The notes below the pieces were generated by a model. The model was not told where the DNA came from and did no database searches. It worked only from the letters and a program-made list of their open reading frames with translations. From NCBI RefSeq assembly GCF_011386835.1, contig NC_088795.1, positions 120,855,434-120,919,433 on the forward strand: a stretch of DNA of 64,000 bases. The letters are read 5' to 3'. Of the stretch, positions 32,420 to 44,814 are shown piece by piece; position 1 is the stretch's first letter; each line of letters starts with the position of its first letter. The position numbers and the translations under genes are program-made. This stretch comes from Chrysemys picta bellii. Lineage: Eukaryota > Chordata > Testudines > Emydidae.

Positions 32420-34155
32420 TAGCTGTCTTCCATGTCAGATAGAAACCCCGCCTGAACATTCACTGTCCTAAAAAAAAATCTTAACTCTTTTCAGAAGATT
32501 AGGATATTTGCCTTTGGTTGTATCTAAAAATGATAAATAGCTTTTTCTATACCTAAAAATTCAGGACTTTAAAGTACAGTGCCTTGGGACCTTTCATGGC
32601 TAGAAACCAGTCCTATGCATTCCATTGGAAAAGCTGGGCATTGCCTATAGGATTGACTGCCATTGCTGCCTCTCCAGGATCACAAGAGATTTCAAAATTT
32701 ACAGCATACCCATCTACGACCAAATATTGTCTATCCTGGCATTTGGTCTAGTGTAAATCTAAGGAGAAAGTGCCACATTTGAGGAAAAATAGGAAACTTT
32801 TGTAGGAGATGGATGTTTGGTTTTTTTTCTTACGCTCTTTATAGCTACTCAGTAGTTTGGAATGTTGAGAAAGGGTGAGAGGTGACAGATTAGTGGGCAG
32901 TTTGCAGATGAGGTGATGAAAGGTGCAAGGATAAATGCAGTGGTCACATGGCTCTGCAATTAATCCACCAAAAGCTATCAGCTCCACAGAGATGGTGTAC
33001 AGATCTTGCACCCAGTTTACTGAGCTATTGGGGTATTTTTAGAGGAAAAGCTTTGAGGTGTTTTACTAATCTCAGTCATTGGTGGTGTTATCAGGATACA
33101 TCCACAGACATAATGTGTGGAAGCAGCTGTTTATGTTGAATAACAGCAGCTGCAAGGGAAAGAAAGACACATGAGTAGGACCTGGGGAAATTGCAAAAAA
33201 GACATATGAAAGAAAACTTGGTAGAAATCCTGTAAATCACCATGCTGACTAAACATTCCTATTAAAAACCTAGTAAGCCTTGCTAACATGATTATAGCAT
33301 AGTTACAATGATGGAATTTATTATGTGTGTTGAAAGGGAAAAAATCCTGGAGACAATGTTTGTCTTAAGTCTGCATTTTAACGGCCACCAAGGTCAATGA
33401 GCCAAAGTCTTAGTGGTATTTTGATGGCTAACTTGCAGTGAAATCAATGGTAGTTAGATGGCTAAATACCGTTAAAAAACCTGGCTTAGTATTTACAATC
33501 TTTGCCTTACTTTCTGAATTCTCTCCACTGAATATAATGTGACATTTTACATGGGTTCACAAAATCGGTATTTTCTTTATGAAGAATTGAGCCTGGGTCT
33601 AACTTTTTTACATCTTTTTGTTCTGCATACTAAAAGGAAATGTGAATCAGTTCAGTACTAAAAATTTAATTAAGATGAAGTTAAAAAAAAAAGTGAACAG
33701 AGTTTGAGCATAGAAGTTTCTGGTTATCAGGGAATAACGTACAGATTATCGAGGGTGCAAAGTTTGGTTTAAGATCGGGTGACATAAGGAATACATAATC
33801 TGCAGTATCCCCGATTGGGGGTTAAATGTTGATGGGTCAAAGTACAGGCATTGAGATATGAGGGTATGAAGTTCATAGAGTGGCTATGTTCGGGTGTGGA
33901 GTATAATGAGTGGACATGAGGATGGATTGACCCTCATTTGGTGAGATTTAATGTTCAGTGAGTTTATGGTTCCAGTTCATATAATCCAATGGAGAAGGTC
34001 TCTTGGTCCCTTTCTCATAGAGGGAGAACGATGTCACTCTGGCTCACACCTCCTGGTACTGTCAGTGGCCGGTGATGTGCTCGATGTACTACTAAGGGTC
34101 TTTCCTTTTCCCATTGACTCTAATGGTGTATCAGGCCCTGAAATGCAAGACTAAG
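32420..34155. other. intergenic, possible unclassified repeat near 33720-34145
   Basis: No gene seen. The stretch 33720-34145 (tatccccgattgggggttaa, gatgtcactctggctcacac, cagtggccggtgatgtgctc) has a compositionally distinct, repeat-like feel, but I cannot assign it to a family. Confidence 0.3.
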
Positions 34156-34163
34156 AACAAGCC

Positions 34164-34498
34164 CAGAGGTCAGCAACCTCTGGCATGCGGCTCACCAGGG
34201 TGAGCACCCTGGTGGGCCGGGCCAGTTTGTTTACCTGCTGAGTCGGCAGGTTCGGCCGATCACGGCTCCCACTGGCCGCGGTTCACCGTCCTAGGCCAAT
34301 GAGGGCTGCGGGAAGTGGCGCGGGCCGAGGGATGTGCTGGCCACGGCTTCCCGCAGCCTGCATTGGCCTGGAGCGGCGAACCGCGGCCAGTGGGAGCCGC
34401 GATAGGCCGAACCTGCCGACGTGGCAGGTAAACAAACTGGCCCGGCCTGCCAGGGTGCTTATCCTGGCGAGCCGCGTGCCAGAGGTTACCGACCGCTG
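34164..34498. mobile_element. palindromic hAT-type MITE
   Basis: Ends cagaggtcagcaacctctgg and ccagaggttaccgaccgctg are inverted repeats, and the two halves are reverse complements for most of 335 bp (cggctcccactggccgcggtt and its inverse). 8-bp duplication aacaagcc / aactagcc at 34156-34163 and 34499-34506 (one mismatch). Confidence 0.85.
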
Positions 34499-34963
34499 AA
34501 CTAGCCCTTGGCCTAACAAGGCCCTTTTTTTGAAGCGCCTTAGGCAGATTTTGGTAACCCTGTGGTTCCAGGTCAGGAATAATCTCCACAATGTATACAG
34601 TTATGGGAAGGTTTAAAAGTGCTAGAAAATTGATATGTTACCATAGCTTCAGAAGAGTTGTATCTTGCAGGAAGATTGCCAGGGCAGGGCCTCTCTCTCT
34701 GAGGCCCATCCTGACAGACATAGCCACCTCTTGTATAAGCCCTCTGCTGTGACCCAAATTAGCAGAAATGATAAACTTAGGACAGGAATTGACACGTTTT
34801 GTTTTTCTCATCAGAAGACTGTTTAATTTTTGACTTAAATCAGAAGCTGAATTCAATCTCCAGCGGTGGAAGGTTGGGATGCTTGTCAACGGCCACCAAC
34901 AGAGAGATAAAGTCACTGGAGTTGGTGGGAGGTGACTGCAAGTAAAGGACATCAAAGATGGAG

Positions 34964-35493
34964 TTGGGGGAATTGTAAAGTTTAAAATCTATCCATTTTA
35001 TAATTCAGCATCTGTATTTACCACAATAATAGTGATTAGAAACAGAGTCACTCTGTGAAATAAATAAGCTGTGGTCTGAAGCAGAGTAAAAGGGTGGAAA
35101 TCTAGGTAGGAAGGCTTTGTAAAGCCGAATGGTGGCTATGTAATACCACCCCACTCACCACATAGTCACCTACCACAAGAAGGTGGGGAAGCCAATTGCA
35201 GCATGGAATATCTGTTAGATATACGAGTTATTAGGAGGGCTATATAGCTATATCTATTAGTAATGGGGGCTGTATTAAAAACCATGCTATCCAAGTGGAT
35301 GGTTGTTGGTTCTTTGTGTATGGCCCATGGGCTTTTTGTTTGTGTGCCTTCAGCCAACAAATTGCCTTCCCATCCTGTGGCAAATATTTTGATGTTGCCC
35401 TGAATTGCGACCAGAAAGTCAAACAAGTGATATTTTTCACAGAATAAAAAGATACAACAATTTTCAACTCAGGAATATTAAAACAATTCTGTG
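34964..35493. other. no gene or repeat recognised
   Basis: AT-rich intergenic sequence; the ORFs are short and without motifs. Confidence 0.5.
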
Positions 35494-36200
35494 ACTGGGT
35501 GTACTGGGATCTTCAGGGGGCTCTGTGGTCCTATTACACTGCACCCCAGGAAAGGAGCAGTGAAGGAGGGTCCTCCAGGCCTGCCAAGAGAGGCTTCATG
35601 GAAGTAGCCAATCAGAGCTAAGCAGGCTCAGATAAAAGGAACTGCAGGGCCTTAGCAGGTCAGTTCTTGGCTGGGATCAGAGCAAGATCTGGCCCAAGGA
35701 ATGAAAGGAATAGCAAGAGTCTGTTTCTGGCTGCATTTTGCTTAGATGGGCTTGCAGGGGGAGAGAGGTCCTAAAAAGCTTAACCCTGAGGTAAGGATGA
35801 AGCAAAAAGGGCCCAGGGAAGAAGTGCCAGCAGACTGAAATTGAGCTGTGCATAGCTATTGTGCGTAGAGTCCCTGGGTGGAATCTGAAATAGTGGGCAG
35901 GCCTGGATTCCCTTAGTGGCCACAAGTAAAGTGGTGTAAACCCCAGAAAGCGGGCAGGACTGAGTTGGAAGCTCAAACAAAGGGCTGCATTTAAAGGGGG
36001 CCCAGTGCCAGGACTGAAGACCCTACTAAGGGTAAATAGACTGTTTGCTTAATACCCTGGAAAGAGTTCATTTTTGACTGTGATTTGGCCAATGGGCTGA
36101 GCCACTGAAGACTCACCAAGAAGGGTTGACAATCGGCAGGGGTGCCAGGAGCAGGGAAAGGCCTGCAATACTAAATGCAGCAGCAAGATGCACTCAAGAG
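35494..36200 (+). repeat. LTR-like unclassified repeat
   Basis: gtgactgggtgtactgggatc ... ggagggtcctccaggcctg ... caaagggctgcatttaaagg. Resembles other turtle LTR-type repeats in style, with no defined ends. Confidence 0.3.
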
Positions 36201-38110
36201 GTGGATGTCCCCTGCTAAAAGTTCATTTTGACATCTTTATTCAAAAGAAAATGTGATATTCTGATATAAAATTGATGTGAAACAAAACCTTTTTATTACA
36301 TTTCATCCACCAGAGCCACTGTGGTACTGTATGGGAGTTGTGATTTGGGTTTTTCATGCCCCTATTCTCAACTATGGGATGTAGCCTAGTTGCACTTTGG
36401 TTATGGGACCCCCATGATGCACCTAAGCAGGTTATCCAGAGGCTAGATGGTGGTTTTTCATGGTTGTAGTCCAGTCAGGGAACCTGACCCACAGGGGACA
36501 TGAGGCACCCACCCTAGAGCTCCCATAAGATACTGCAGTAGCTCAGGTATACACAGATTCACACTGAGCTGAAATGTTTTGATACAATCCAATGAAATGG
36601 TTTGTTTTGGGTCAAACAGACCCCAAACAACTTATTTTCCTCTTGGGGGAAATTGTCTGTTTTGTGGAAACCACACTTTCAGTCAATAACACACTTCAAA
36701 GGAAAACTTCCAACCAACTCTACCTATGTGAGCATGTCAGCTGGGCCAACTCTAGGCTGTACCAAGTGTGAAACCTCACAGAGATCCATGTTACTAGCAC
36801 TTCCTCTCCTCTCACATCCAGGATCGTTTGTGTCCAACGGCCTGCCACCCACCTTTAAGGATGAAGTATGCCGGCGGGGGGTGGGGGGGGGAGAGGAGGG
36901 TCAACTTCCACACAACCGCTGAAAGCCTTTCTGCCCCATTCTAGCTGCTGAAAGCCTTCTTATTCTGTCAATAATATTAAGCACCTTGAGGTACATTGCT
37001 TGTTAACTTTTCTGCATCCCCCTAAGGTCAAACATACCTGTCCTGCCCAACTGTTGAACCCTCCAAATCCACAGATGTCATGCAGGTTACACATCTGTCT
37101 GAGGCCCCATGTGTTTTATTTCATATGAAACCTAGGATCAGCCTTACGCAGCAGCCCTTCTGCATTTCTGTTGGCCCTACACTACACTACAAAAAGGATA
37201 TGGCAACCCATAGCTCCTAAATATCTCACAATTGTGCACTTTTATATAAGATGGTAATATGGACCCAGACTTTCAAACTTACGCAGTTGTGTGTACAGTT
37301 GTGTGTACATAGAGTTAAGCATGCAAATAACAAATGTGTACAATGGATATTTGCATAATCACAACCAGTTTTATGCTGTTACACTTGCATGGAATTGAAT
37401 GCACCTAGCTGAAAATCTGGCCCTATGCTACTAGAAATGGTTGTAACATTAGGCAAAAATTAATGTAACTAAGCAATCTAATCATATTTAGATACTATTC
37501 ATAATTTTTTCTAACAAATATCTACTAACAATAGAAAAGAATGTTGATTACACACTGTAATGAGACTCCTGAACTGAAAGTTATAATCTATTTTGGAAGA
37601 CTGTTCTATGCCTAGTCTTTAACTTCTAATCACCTTAAGGTAGGAAAGAACTATATAAGCAACAAATTTTAGTTTCAATAGTGTGTGGCACAAGTGTTTC
37701 TCCTGTAAATAATTCCATAACTTTAATTTGTGCTAACATTAACAAATACAAAGTCATACTGATTGTACTGCACTGGCTGGGTTTATTTTAGCTTAAACTT
37801 CCCTCCTAAAAAAAGAAACAGCAAATGCGTTGTTTTAATTTTCCTTATTCTGTACAGATTGGAGAAATCAACAAATGGGTCTTAATTACATGAGGTACAA
37901 AAAACCCCAGACTGTTCTGGGTTGTACCCAAGAACTAATGCTATGGCCATATCAGATTATAAATACTAATTTTTCAGTTTTGATTGTAAATGTTTCTAAA
38001 AATAGAGGGACTGAGGGAACATTTACAATTTGTTACAATGATGAATCACTGTTACTTTTCCAAGTTAAGCCTTGTAGGGCCTTTTGTAAATGTATATGTG
38101 ACTCAATAAG
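36201..38110. other. no gene or repeat recognised
   Basis: AT-rich intergenic sequence. 36560-36720 has ttttgatac/gaaacattt motifs like the AT-rich MITEs but no clear ends. Confidence 0.45.
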
Positions 38111-38118
38111 AACTAGAT

Positions 38119-38791
38119 CAGTGGTTCTCAAACTTTTTTTTTCGCGGACCACTTGAAAATTGCTGAGGGTCTCGGCAGACCACTTAATGATCTTTCCAAA
38201 TGTTGTCTGTACCATTAGCTAACTATTGGATAAAAGCGTTACATTAAAAAAACCCTTAATAATAATTAACGTTTATTGTTCTATAAATAAAAGCACACAA
38301 CTCATATTTTAATATCAGTAGTCTTACCTTTCAAATGCGATAGATGTGCCCTATCTCCCACACCGTGGCAGCTGCCAAGCTGGGGCTGGGAAGAAGGGGG
38401 GGGTCTCTCCCCCACCACAGCAGCCACAGAGCTGAGGCTCGGAAGGAGGACCATCTCTCCCTGGCAGCCGTAGCCCTGGAGCTGGAGAAAGTTGCCTCTT
38501 TCTCTGTCTGCCACAGCCCTGCATATCCCAAATTCCCCCCATCCCCTCTTCTCACCCCACTGCCACCTCCCACCTACCTCCTATTTCCCCCAAGGCCACC
38601 ATCTCACCTTACGTGTTCATCTTCTCCAGGGTCCAGGCATGTCTGCATGGCTCCACTAATTAGGTGGGTGGCCCTTCATTCTCTTGTCTGTGGCTGCCCA
38701 GACGTGCACTTTAGAGGGAACTATCCGTGGACCACCTGAATGGAGCTCGCGGATCACTGGTGGTCCATGGACAACAATTTGAGAGTCTCTG
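38119..38791. mobile_element. hAT non-autonomous element
   Basis: Left end cagtggttctcaaacttttt and right end caatttgagagtctctg are inverted repeats of the Charlie-like type. Perfect 8-bp duplication aactagat at 38111-38118 and 38792-38799. Subterminal gcggaccacttgaaaattg / gtggaccacctgaatgg are also inverted. No transposase. Confidence 0.88.
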
Positions 38792-38799
38792 AACTAGAT

Positions 38800-40886
38800 C
38801 AACAACATAATACAATGAAGTAGAAAGTCAAAGAACTGTATGGAGTTTCTGTAAATTCAGTGGATGTCTTACCTTGGCTGTCAACCTTCCAAGATCCAAA
38901 TGTGTCACAACGATCTGTTTCATGTATAAGATCAAAAATAAAACACTCATAGAAACTAGGGCCCTTGTGCAACAAGGAACTTGTGTATGTAGCAACTTTA
39001 AGCATGTGAGCAGTCCCAGTGAAGTCAGTGGGACCAAACATGTTTCAAGTTAATCATGCGCTTGTGTAACTTGGTTGAATTGGGGCCTAGGAATAGTGTG
39101 GGGTTCATTTCTTTATTAATGTTTGTTCTTTGCATTCTGGTAGTGTGCACGTTGTGTTAAGCCATCCACATACCAAAAAAATCATGCTCCTACTCTCATG
39201 TAACATAAATGAATAAATATGAGCTATCCCCAAATGCCCCACTAACTAGTCACTGTTACTAAATAGCTAATTTCTGTTAAGCATCACAGTAGAAGTAGGT
39301 CTTGAGAAGGATTTGAAGTAGAAGAAGGTAATAGACATGATAGCATGTATACCAAACAGGGATCTGCAGCAGGGCAGAGTAATAGGAGGGCAAATGCAAT
39401 GAGAAAGTGATTAACTATCACAAGGCAGATTGTGAAGGGACTCAAACATCAGGGCAAGAAGCTTCTACTTGATGGAATGAGGGGGGACCCAGTGGAAGGA
39501 TTCAGAGTATAATGTGAGGATCAGAGTAGAAGGCAAGAAAGACTATCTCAACAGTTGTATTTTGTATGCACTGGAGAGGTGTCATGTGGGTATGAAAGAG
39601 GCCAGAGAGGAGGGAGCTACCAGTAATCAACTCTAGATCTGAATGTTTCCTGCAACCTCACTTTCAATATTTGGGAGGTGTGGGACTGAGAGTATGGTTC
39701 TTTTCCAAACTGCAATTGGCTCGCTGTTACTGTCTCTTTGTTATTGTTCATTTGTTTGTTTTGTGGCTTTTTTTGGTTCACAGGTCTAACCATTTTTTAA
39801 CCCAAAGTCACAAATGGTTTTGGAATTTTGACAGACTTTTTAATGTTTTTCTTAAATAAAGCAACGGGAAATTATGAAATGAAACATCTTTCTGAAACAC
39901 AAACACTTCGTTCAGAAATGCCAGAATGAACTGTTTTGACATTTTCAACATTTAGAAAAAATCTTCTGACTAAACCAACTTGCTGAAATTGACCCAAATC
40001 ACAAATTGTTTTGATCAACCCAAATCTGCATGTTCACCGAGAAAAGGTTTTGTGCTAAAAATTTTGCCCAGCTCTAGTAAAAGACCTTAGACTAATCACT
40101 TGTTATCTTTGTGCCTTAGTTCCCTCATAATAGGGGGCTGAGAATCATTCTTACCCACCTTTATAAAGTATTTTGAAATCTCAGGCAAAATGTATATATT
40201 TATACGTCTGATTAATGTATGTAAAAAGTGAGACAGCGGGTTTATGTGGGCTGGCACCAGGCAGATGTCTAAAATAAGTGATGCCTCTATCGACATCTGT
40301 AGACAGTGAACATTTCATAAGAATGTTTAGGGATGCACTTTTATAGGTGCTACTGTTTCAGTCCTTTAGCAGTAGAGTGGCAACATGCCCAATTGCTGTC
40401 CATAAACACCCAAATATTTACTTTGGAATGCCTTCAAGAGAGCAATTTAAAGTTAGCACAGATGGCAAATCAGTACATCAGTTTGTTAAAAGAAAATCCA
40501 GCACTTTAACTATTTGTTTAGGTGGATTATCTTAGTAAAAGTAAAGCTGAATTACTTCCGCTGCTACATATTTTATCAAAAATATCCTACATAATATAAT
40601 TAATATACATCATAGTAAAAACTCCAAATTATTATTTCAAATTAGAGATAAGGACAAATTTTGCCTTGATAAAAACAGTTGCAACTTGACTCCACTTACA
40701 CCATCATACACCTGATCCTAAATGTTTAGGGTCTGAATCAAACCCTACTGAAGTCAATGGAAACAATCCCATTGACTTTGATCAGACTTGATCCAAAAAT
40801 CTTAATCTGGTTCAAATGCAGTAGGAAGTCTAGTTTGTAAAATTTAACCTGCTACTACACCATTGAATATTGCATAGTATTATAAG
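38800..40886. other. intergenic with one AT-rich MITE-like stretch
   Basis: About 39740-40080 is an AT-rich fold-back relic ending aaattttgcccagctctag. The rest has no gene or repeat I can name. Confidence 0.45.
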
Positions 40887-41525
40887 TAAGGCTATGTTTT
40901 AGTCATGGGTATTTTAAGTAAAAGTCATGGACAGGTCACAGGCAGTAAACAAAAATTCACTGCCCATGACCTGTCCATGACTTACTATATACCCTGACTA
41001 AAACTTGGGGGAGATGGGGGGGGGGCACAACCTGGGAGGACATGCCACGGGTGCTGTGGTGGGAGAGGGGGTTGGTGGAGCTGGGGCAAGCTCCCTACCC
41101 GGCTCCTGGGAAGCGGCAACCCCAGTTCCTAACTCCGTGTGCTGCCTCCACTCCACCCCAAACCCCGGTTCTGTAGCTCCCATTGACTGGGAACCGAGGC
41201 CAATGGGAGTGCGGGGTGGTGCCAATGGACAAAGGAAGCATGTGGAGCTAGGAGCTGAGGGAGGGGAGTTGCTGTCGCCCTTTTGGGGAGCCCCCCCAGG
41301 TAAGCACTGCCCCGCATCCCAGCCCAGAGCCTTCCCACACCCAAACTCCTGCTGCTGGGGGTTGGGAGGCCCGAGACTGCCCCAGCAGCGGCCTGTGCAA
41401 ATGGCCCAGGGGCTGCCTGAGCTGCTCAGGTGGTTCCCAGTCCAGCTGCATAGGCCACTGCAGAAATCACGGAGGTCATGGGAACTCACAGAATCTGTGA
41501 CCTCCGTGACAAACCCGGAGCCTTA
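40887..41525. mobile_element. hAT-like non-autonomous element
   Basis: Ends taaggctatgttttagtca and tgacaaacccggagcctta are imperfect inverted repeats. 8-bp duplication attataag / attgtaag at 40879-40886 and 41526-41533 (one mismatch). A strong subterminal hairpin lies at about 40922-40983 (agtcatggacaggtcac against gtgac/atgacctgtccatgact). The interior is GC-rich; the ORFs across 40998-41526 on both strands are compositional. Confidence 0.75.
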
Positions 41526-42367
41526 ATTGTAAGTAACTTATCCACTACGTCCACGTTCCTATTCAGACACTTGTTCATTAATTGGACCGGAGGGTCATGC
41601 AAAAATCCAGGCAGCAAGTCAACCTGTGTAAGAGTCTATTCCTGAAGTCCAGAGGACTACTCATGGCCCAGCAACTCAAACTCTGAACAGGGAACAGGAA
41701 AATGCCCCTTAAATATTTGTACTCATTAAGGACATAGTTGGTTCTTGAAGGTCTGCATCTCTGGGAGCTGTTTGGAAAGCTCACCAGTAGGAAGATTACC
41801 AGGTGTTGTTCCCAAAACAAAGTTTTAAGGAGCACTAAGGAGTCATCTGTTAGCCGAGTCATCAGTTAGCCACCTCATCAGTCCTTTAGAAAGCTGATAG
41901 GCATTAGCTGACTTTTATTCTCTTTGTATTTATAGTACTGGCAGAATGGTTTTAAAGCATTTGTTGAGTTTAATACTTAGCAAGTAATGTGTGCATTCTA
42001 CAACACTAACTCATCAGGTAACCATTTCAATACTGGCAGGGCTTTCTAGCAAATTGGCATCAGAAGGAGACAAATGAGACTGGTTTTTATTGTATTTTAT
42101 TCCCCAAGATGCAATAAAGCTTCCAAATTCTGTTACTAGAGGTTTCAGAAGAACAGTTACAGCAGAGGAATATTTTATTTGTGCCAACATTTAGGATAGA
42201 CCATCCAATTAAACTGCTCTTTCTAGCTGCATGACTGATATCTTTCCATTCTCATACTTTTTTTTTTTTTTTTTTTGCCAAATCTCTCCCGCCAAATAGC
42301 TCCAACAGACAATCCCAGGGAGATACCATTCAAGGAAAATGAATAGATATGTTCAGAAAGGAGAAGT
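41526..42367. other. no gene recognised
   Basis: Intergenic, with a T19-like run at about 42259-42277. Confidence 0.5.
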
Positions 42368-42780
42368 CAAAGGCCTGGTCTACACTAGACATCAATCCGG
42401 GGTGTGAAAATCCCACACCCCTGAGCGGTGTAATTAAGCCGACTTAAATACCAGTGTAGACAGTGCTAGGTCGATGGAAGATTTCTTCCATTGACCTAGC
42501 TACCACCTCCCCGGGAGGTAGATTACATATACCAATGGGAGAACCCCTCCATCAGCATAGATGGTGTTTACACTGAAGCCCTTGCAGAGGCCCAGCTGTG
42601 CTGCTGTAGCATGTTCAGTGTGGACAAGCCCTAAGAAATTCTGTCTATGGGCTTGTCTACAAAGGGCTGGCAAAGCACATTAGAGCGTGTGCTTTGTAAA
42701 GTGCTTTAACAAGCTGCACAATAACCACCCCATGTAGATCCTGCTGGTGTGAACTAAAAGGATCAAGTTTGCATTAAGAT
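42368..42780. repeat. inverted-repeat DNA elements with tctacac ends
   Basis: 42368-42640 begins aaggcctggtctacactag and ends tcagtgtggacaagcccta, forming inverted ends. 42648-42780 is a partial second copy beginning gggcttgtctacaaagggct. Confidence 0.55.
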
Positions 42781-42817
42781 AGTCTGCCCTGCCTCTCTCC
42801 CCCCACAGTTCATATGA

Positions 42818-43275
42818 CAGCTGGTTGAGATTTTTTCCATCAAAAATGTTTTTTGATGGAAAATAGTTTCCACAACATTGAAACTTTCCATGGAAAATTT
42901 TTGATTTTTGCCAAACTCTTCAAGTTTACATCAGGAAAGTCATAACAAAATACTTCATTTGGGGTTGGGGTGACCTGAATCAAAATATTTCAGTTTGTTT
43001 GAACTGAACTGAAACATTTCCATTTAGATCAGTTCAACATTAAACTGTTTAACATTAAACTGCCAGCTAAGCTGGCAAAGTATGTCATGGTAGTTGAGGT
43101 TTTGTTACTGTTACTCCATGTAGTTTTTCAATCTTAAGTACAGAAAAGAGAATGGTCAAATCTTTTGGGGGGAAATCACAACACTTCAATGTCAAAAAGT
43201 GTTTGGAAAAAAGATTGCATCAAAAAAATTGCCTTTGTTTTAAAAGAGTTTTTGTTCAAAAAAAATTCAGCTCTA
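42818..43275. repeat. AT-rich fold-back MITE
   Basis: Starts cagctggttgagattttttc and ends aaaaaaaattcagctcta, with long T- and A-rich arms. Confidence 0.5.
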
Positions 43276-43472
43276 AATTGAGCATCAACAAAATTCTAAC
43301 CAAAGCTCCTAAAATCCTTTCTCATCATCCTTTTGGATCCATATAAAGCCTAAGACGGGTTCTCTGGATTTTGTCACTTATTTGGTTGGACTGCAAATAT
43401 CCCTTTGAGTGTTTTATCCTACTAGTTTTATAAGCCTGGCCTCCAAATAGGTAACCAAAATACTTTCTAATA

Positions 43473-43913
43473 CAGGGGTGGCCAACCTGAACTGGAGAAG
43501 GAGCTAGAATTTACCAATGCACATTGCCAAAGAGCCACAGTAATACGTCAGCAGCCCCCCATCAGCTCACCCCCATTCCCCCGCTCCCAGTGCCTCCCAC
43601 CCACCGGCAGCCCCGCTGATCAGCACCTCCCCCTCCCTCCCTGCACCCCCCAATCAGTTGTTTCATGGTATGCAGGAGGCTCTGTGGGGGAGGGGGAGGA
43701 GCAAGGGCATAGCAGACTCAGGGGAGGGGGTGGGAAAGGGTGGAATGGGGGCAGGGCCTGTGGCAGAGCCAGGGGTTGAATTGAGCATCCCCTAACACAT
43801 TGCAAAGTTGGCGCCTGTAGCTCCAGCCCCGGAGTCGGTGCCTGTACAAGGAGCCACATATTAACTTCTGAAGAGCCGCATGTGGCTTCGGAGCCACAGG
43901 TTGGCCACCCCTG
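43473..43913. mobile_element. hAT-type MITE with 17-bp perfect TIRs
   Basis: Ends caggggtggccaacctg and caggttggccacccctg are exact reverse complements. Perfect 8-bp duplication ttctaata at 43465-43472 and 43914-43921. Inner motifs gagccaca are repeated in inverted order. The interior is C-rich. No transposase. Confidence 0.92.
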
Positions 43914-44089
43914 TTCTAATATATTAACAGGAAATAGCCCCTCCACCCCCCCACTTTCTTTTTAAATGTTTGCACGTCTTGGTAGGTATCAGCCCAACAG
44001 CCTTGTAGACTGAAATCCTCTTTGAATAGCCATATCAGGATGGCATAGGCCATAGTCCTGCAACTTTCCCCACACTAATGGATTTTGCT

Positions 44090-44756
44090 AGAGCTGGTTG
44101 AAAAATTCAATTTTATTTTGGCCAAAACAATAAGTGAGTGAAAGATTTTCGTTGGAAATTTTTCCTGGAGAATTTTGATTCCAGTTTCTATTTTTAAAAA
44201 AATTAAACAAAAGGAAATTTTCACATTGATTAATTTCAAATGGACACTTGTTATTTAAAAAAAACTCAAAAAAACAATTTATAATTATACAGCTGGAATG
44301 GATCTCGAGAGGTCATCTAGTCAGTCCCCTGCACTCATGGCAGGACTAAGAATTAGACCATTCCTGACAGGTGTTTGTCTAACCTGCTCTTAAAAATCTC
44401 CAGTGATGGAGATTCCACAACCTCCCTAGGCAATTTATTCCAGTGCTTAACCACCCTGACAGTTAGGAAGTTTTTCCTAATGTCCAATCTAAACCTCCCT
44501 TGCTGCAATTTAAGCCCATTGCTTCTTGTCCTATTCTCAGGGGTTAAGAAAAACACTTCTTCTCCCTCCTCCTTGTAACAATATCCATTATAAAAATGTT
44601 CTTTTTTATAAATAAAATGAAACTGAAAAGTGTTCATTTAATTATTAAAAGTTTGACAAAACAGTGAAAACTTCACTAAAATCAAACATTGATGAAACTG
44701 CAGTTTTGATGGAAAAAAATGTTGGGTGGAAAATGTTTACCAGCTCGGATTTCTGC
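44090..44756. repeat. AT-rich fold-back MITE split by CR1
   Basis: Left end tagagctggttgaaaaattc, right end aatgtttaccagctcgg; interrupted at 44281-44590 by a CR1 fragment. Confidence 0.55.
44281..44590 (-). mobile_element. CR1 LINE 3' end with ORF2 C-terminus
   Basis: Minus-strand sequence encodes [20 protein letters not shown] and [20 protein letters not shown], the conserved C-terminal end of CR1 ORF2, then the 3' tail (aggtcatctagtcagtcccc on the plus strand). 5'-truncated as usual. Confidence 0.85.
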
Positions 44757-44814
44757 CCTGACATGGAAAGACAACCTGTAGAGATGTCAGAGTAATTGTT
44801 TCCATAGTATCATG

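Noticed and set aside
41005..41526. 173-codon plus-strand ORF and a 163-codon ORF opposite it
   Set aside because: Within the hAT-like element 40887-41525; compositional open frames on both strands.
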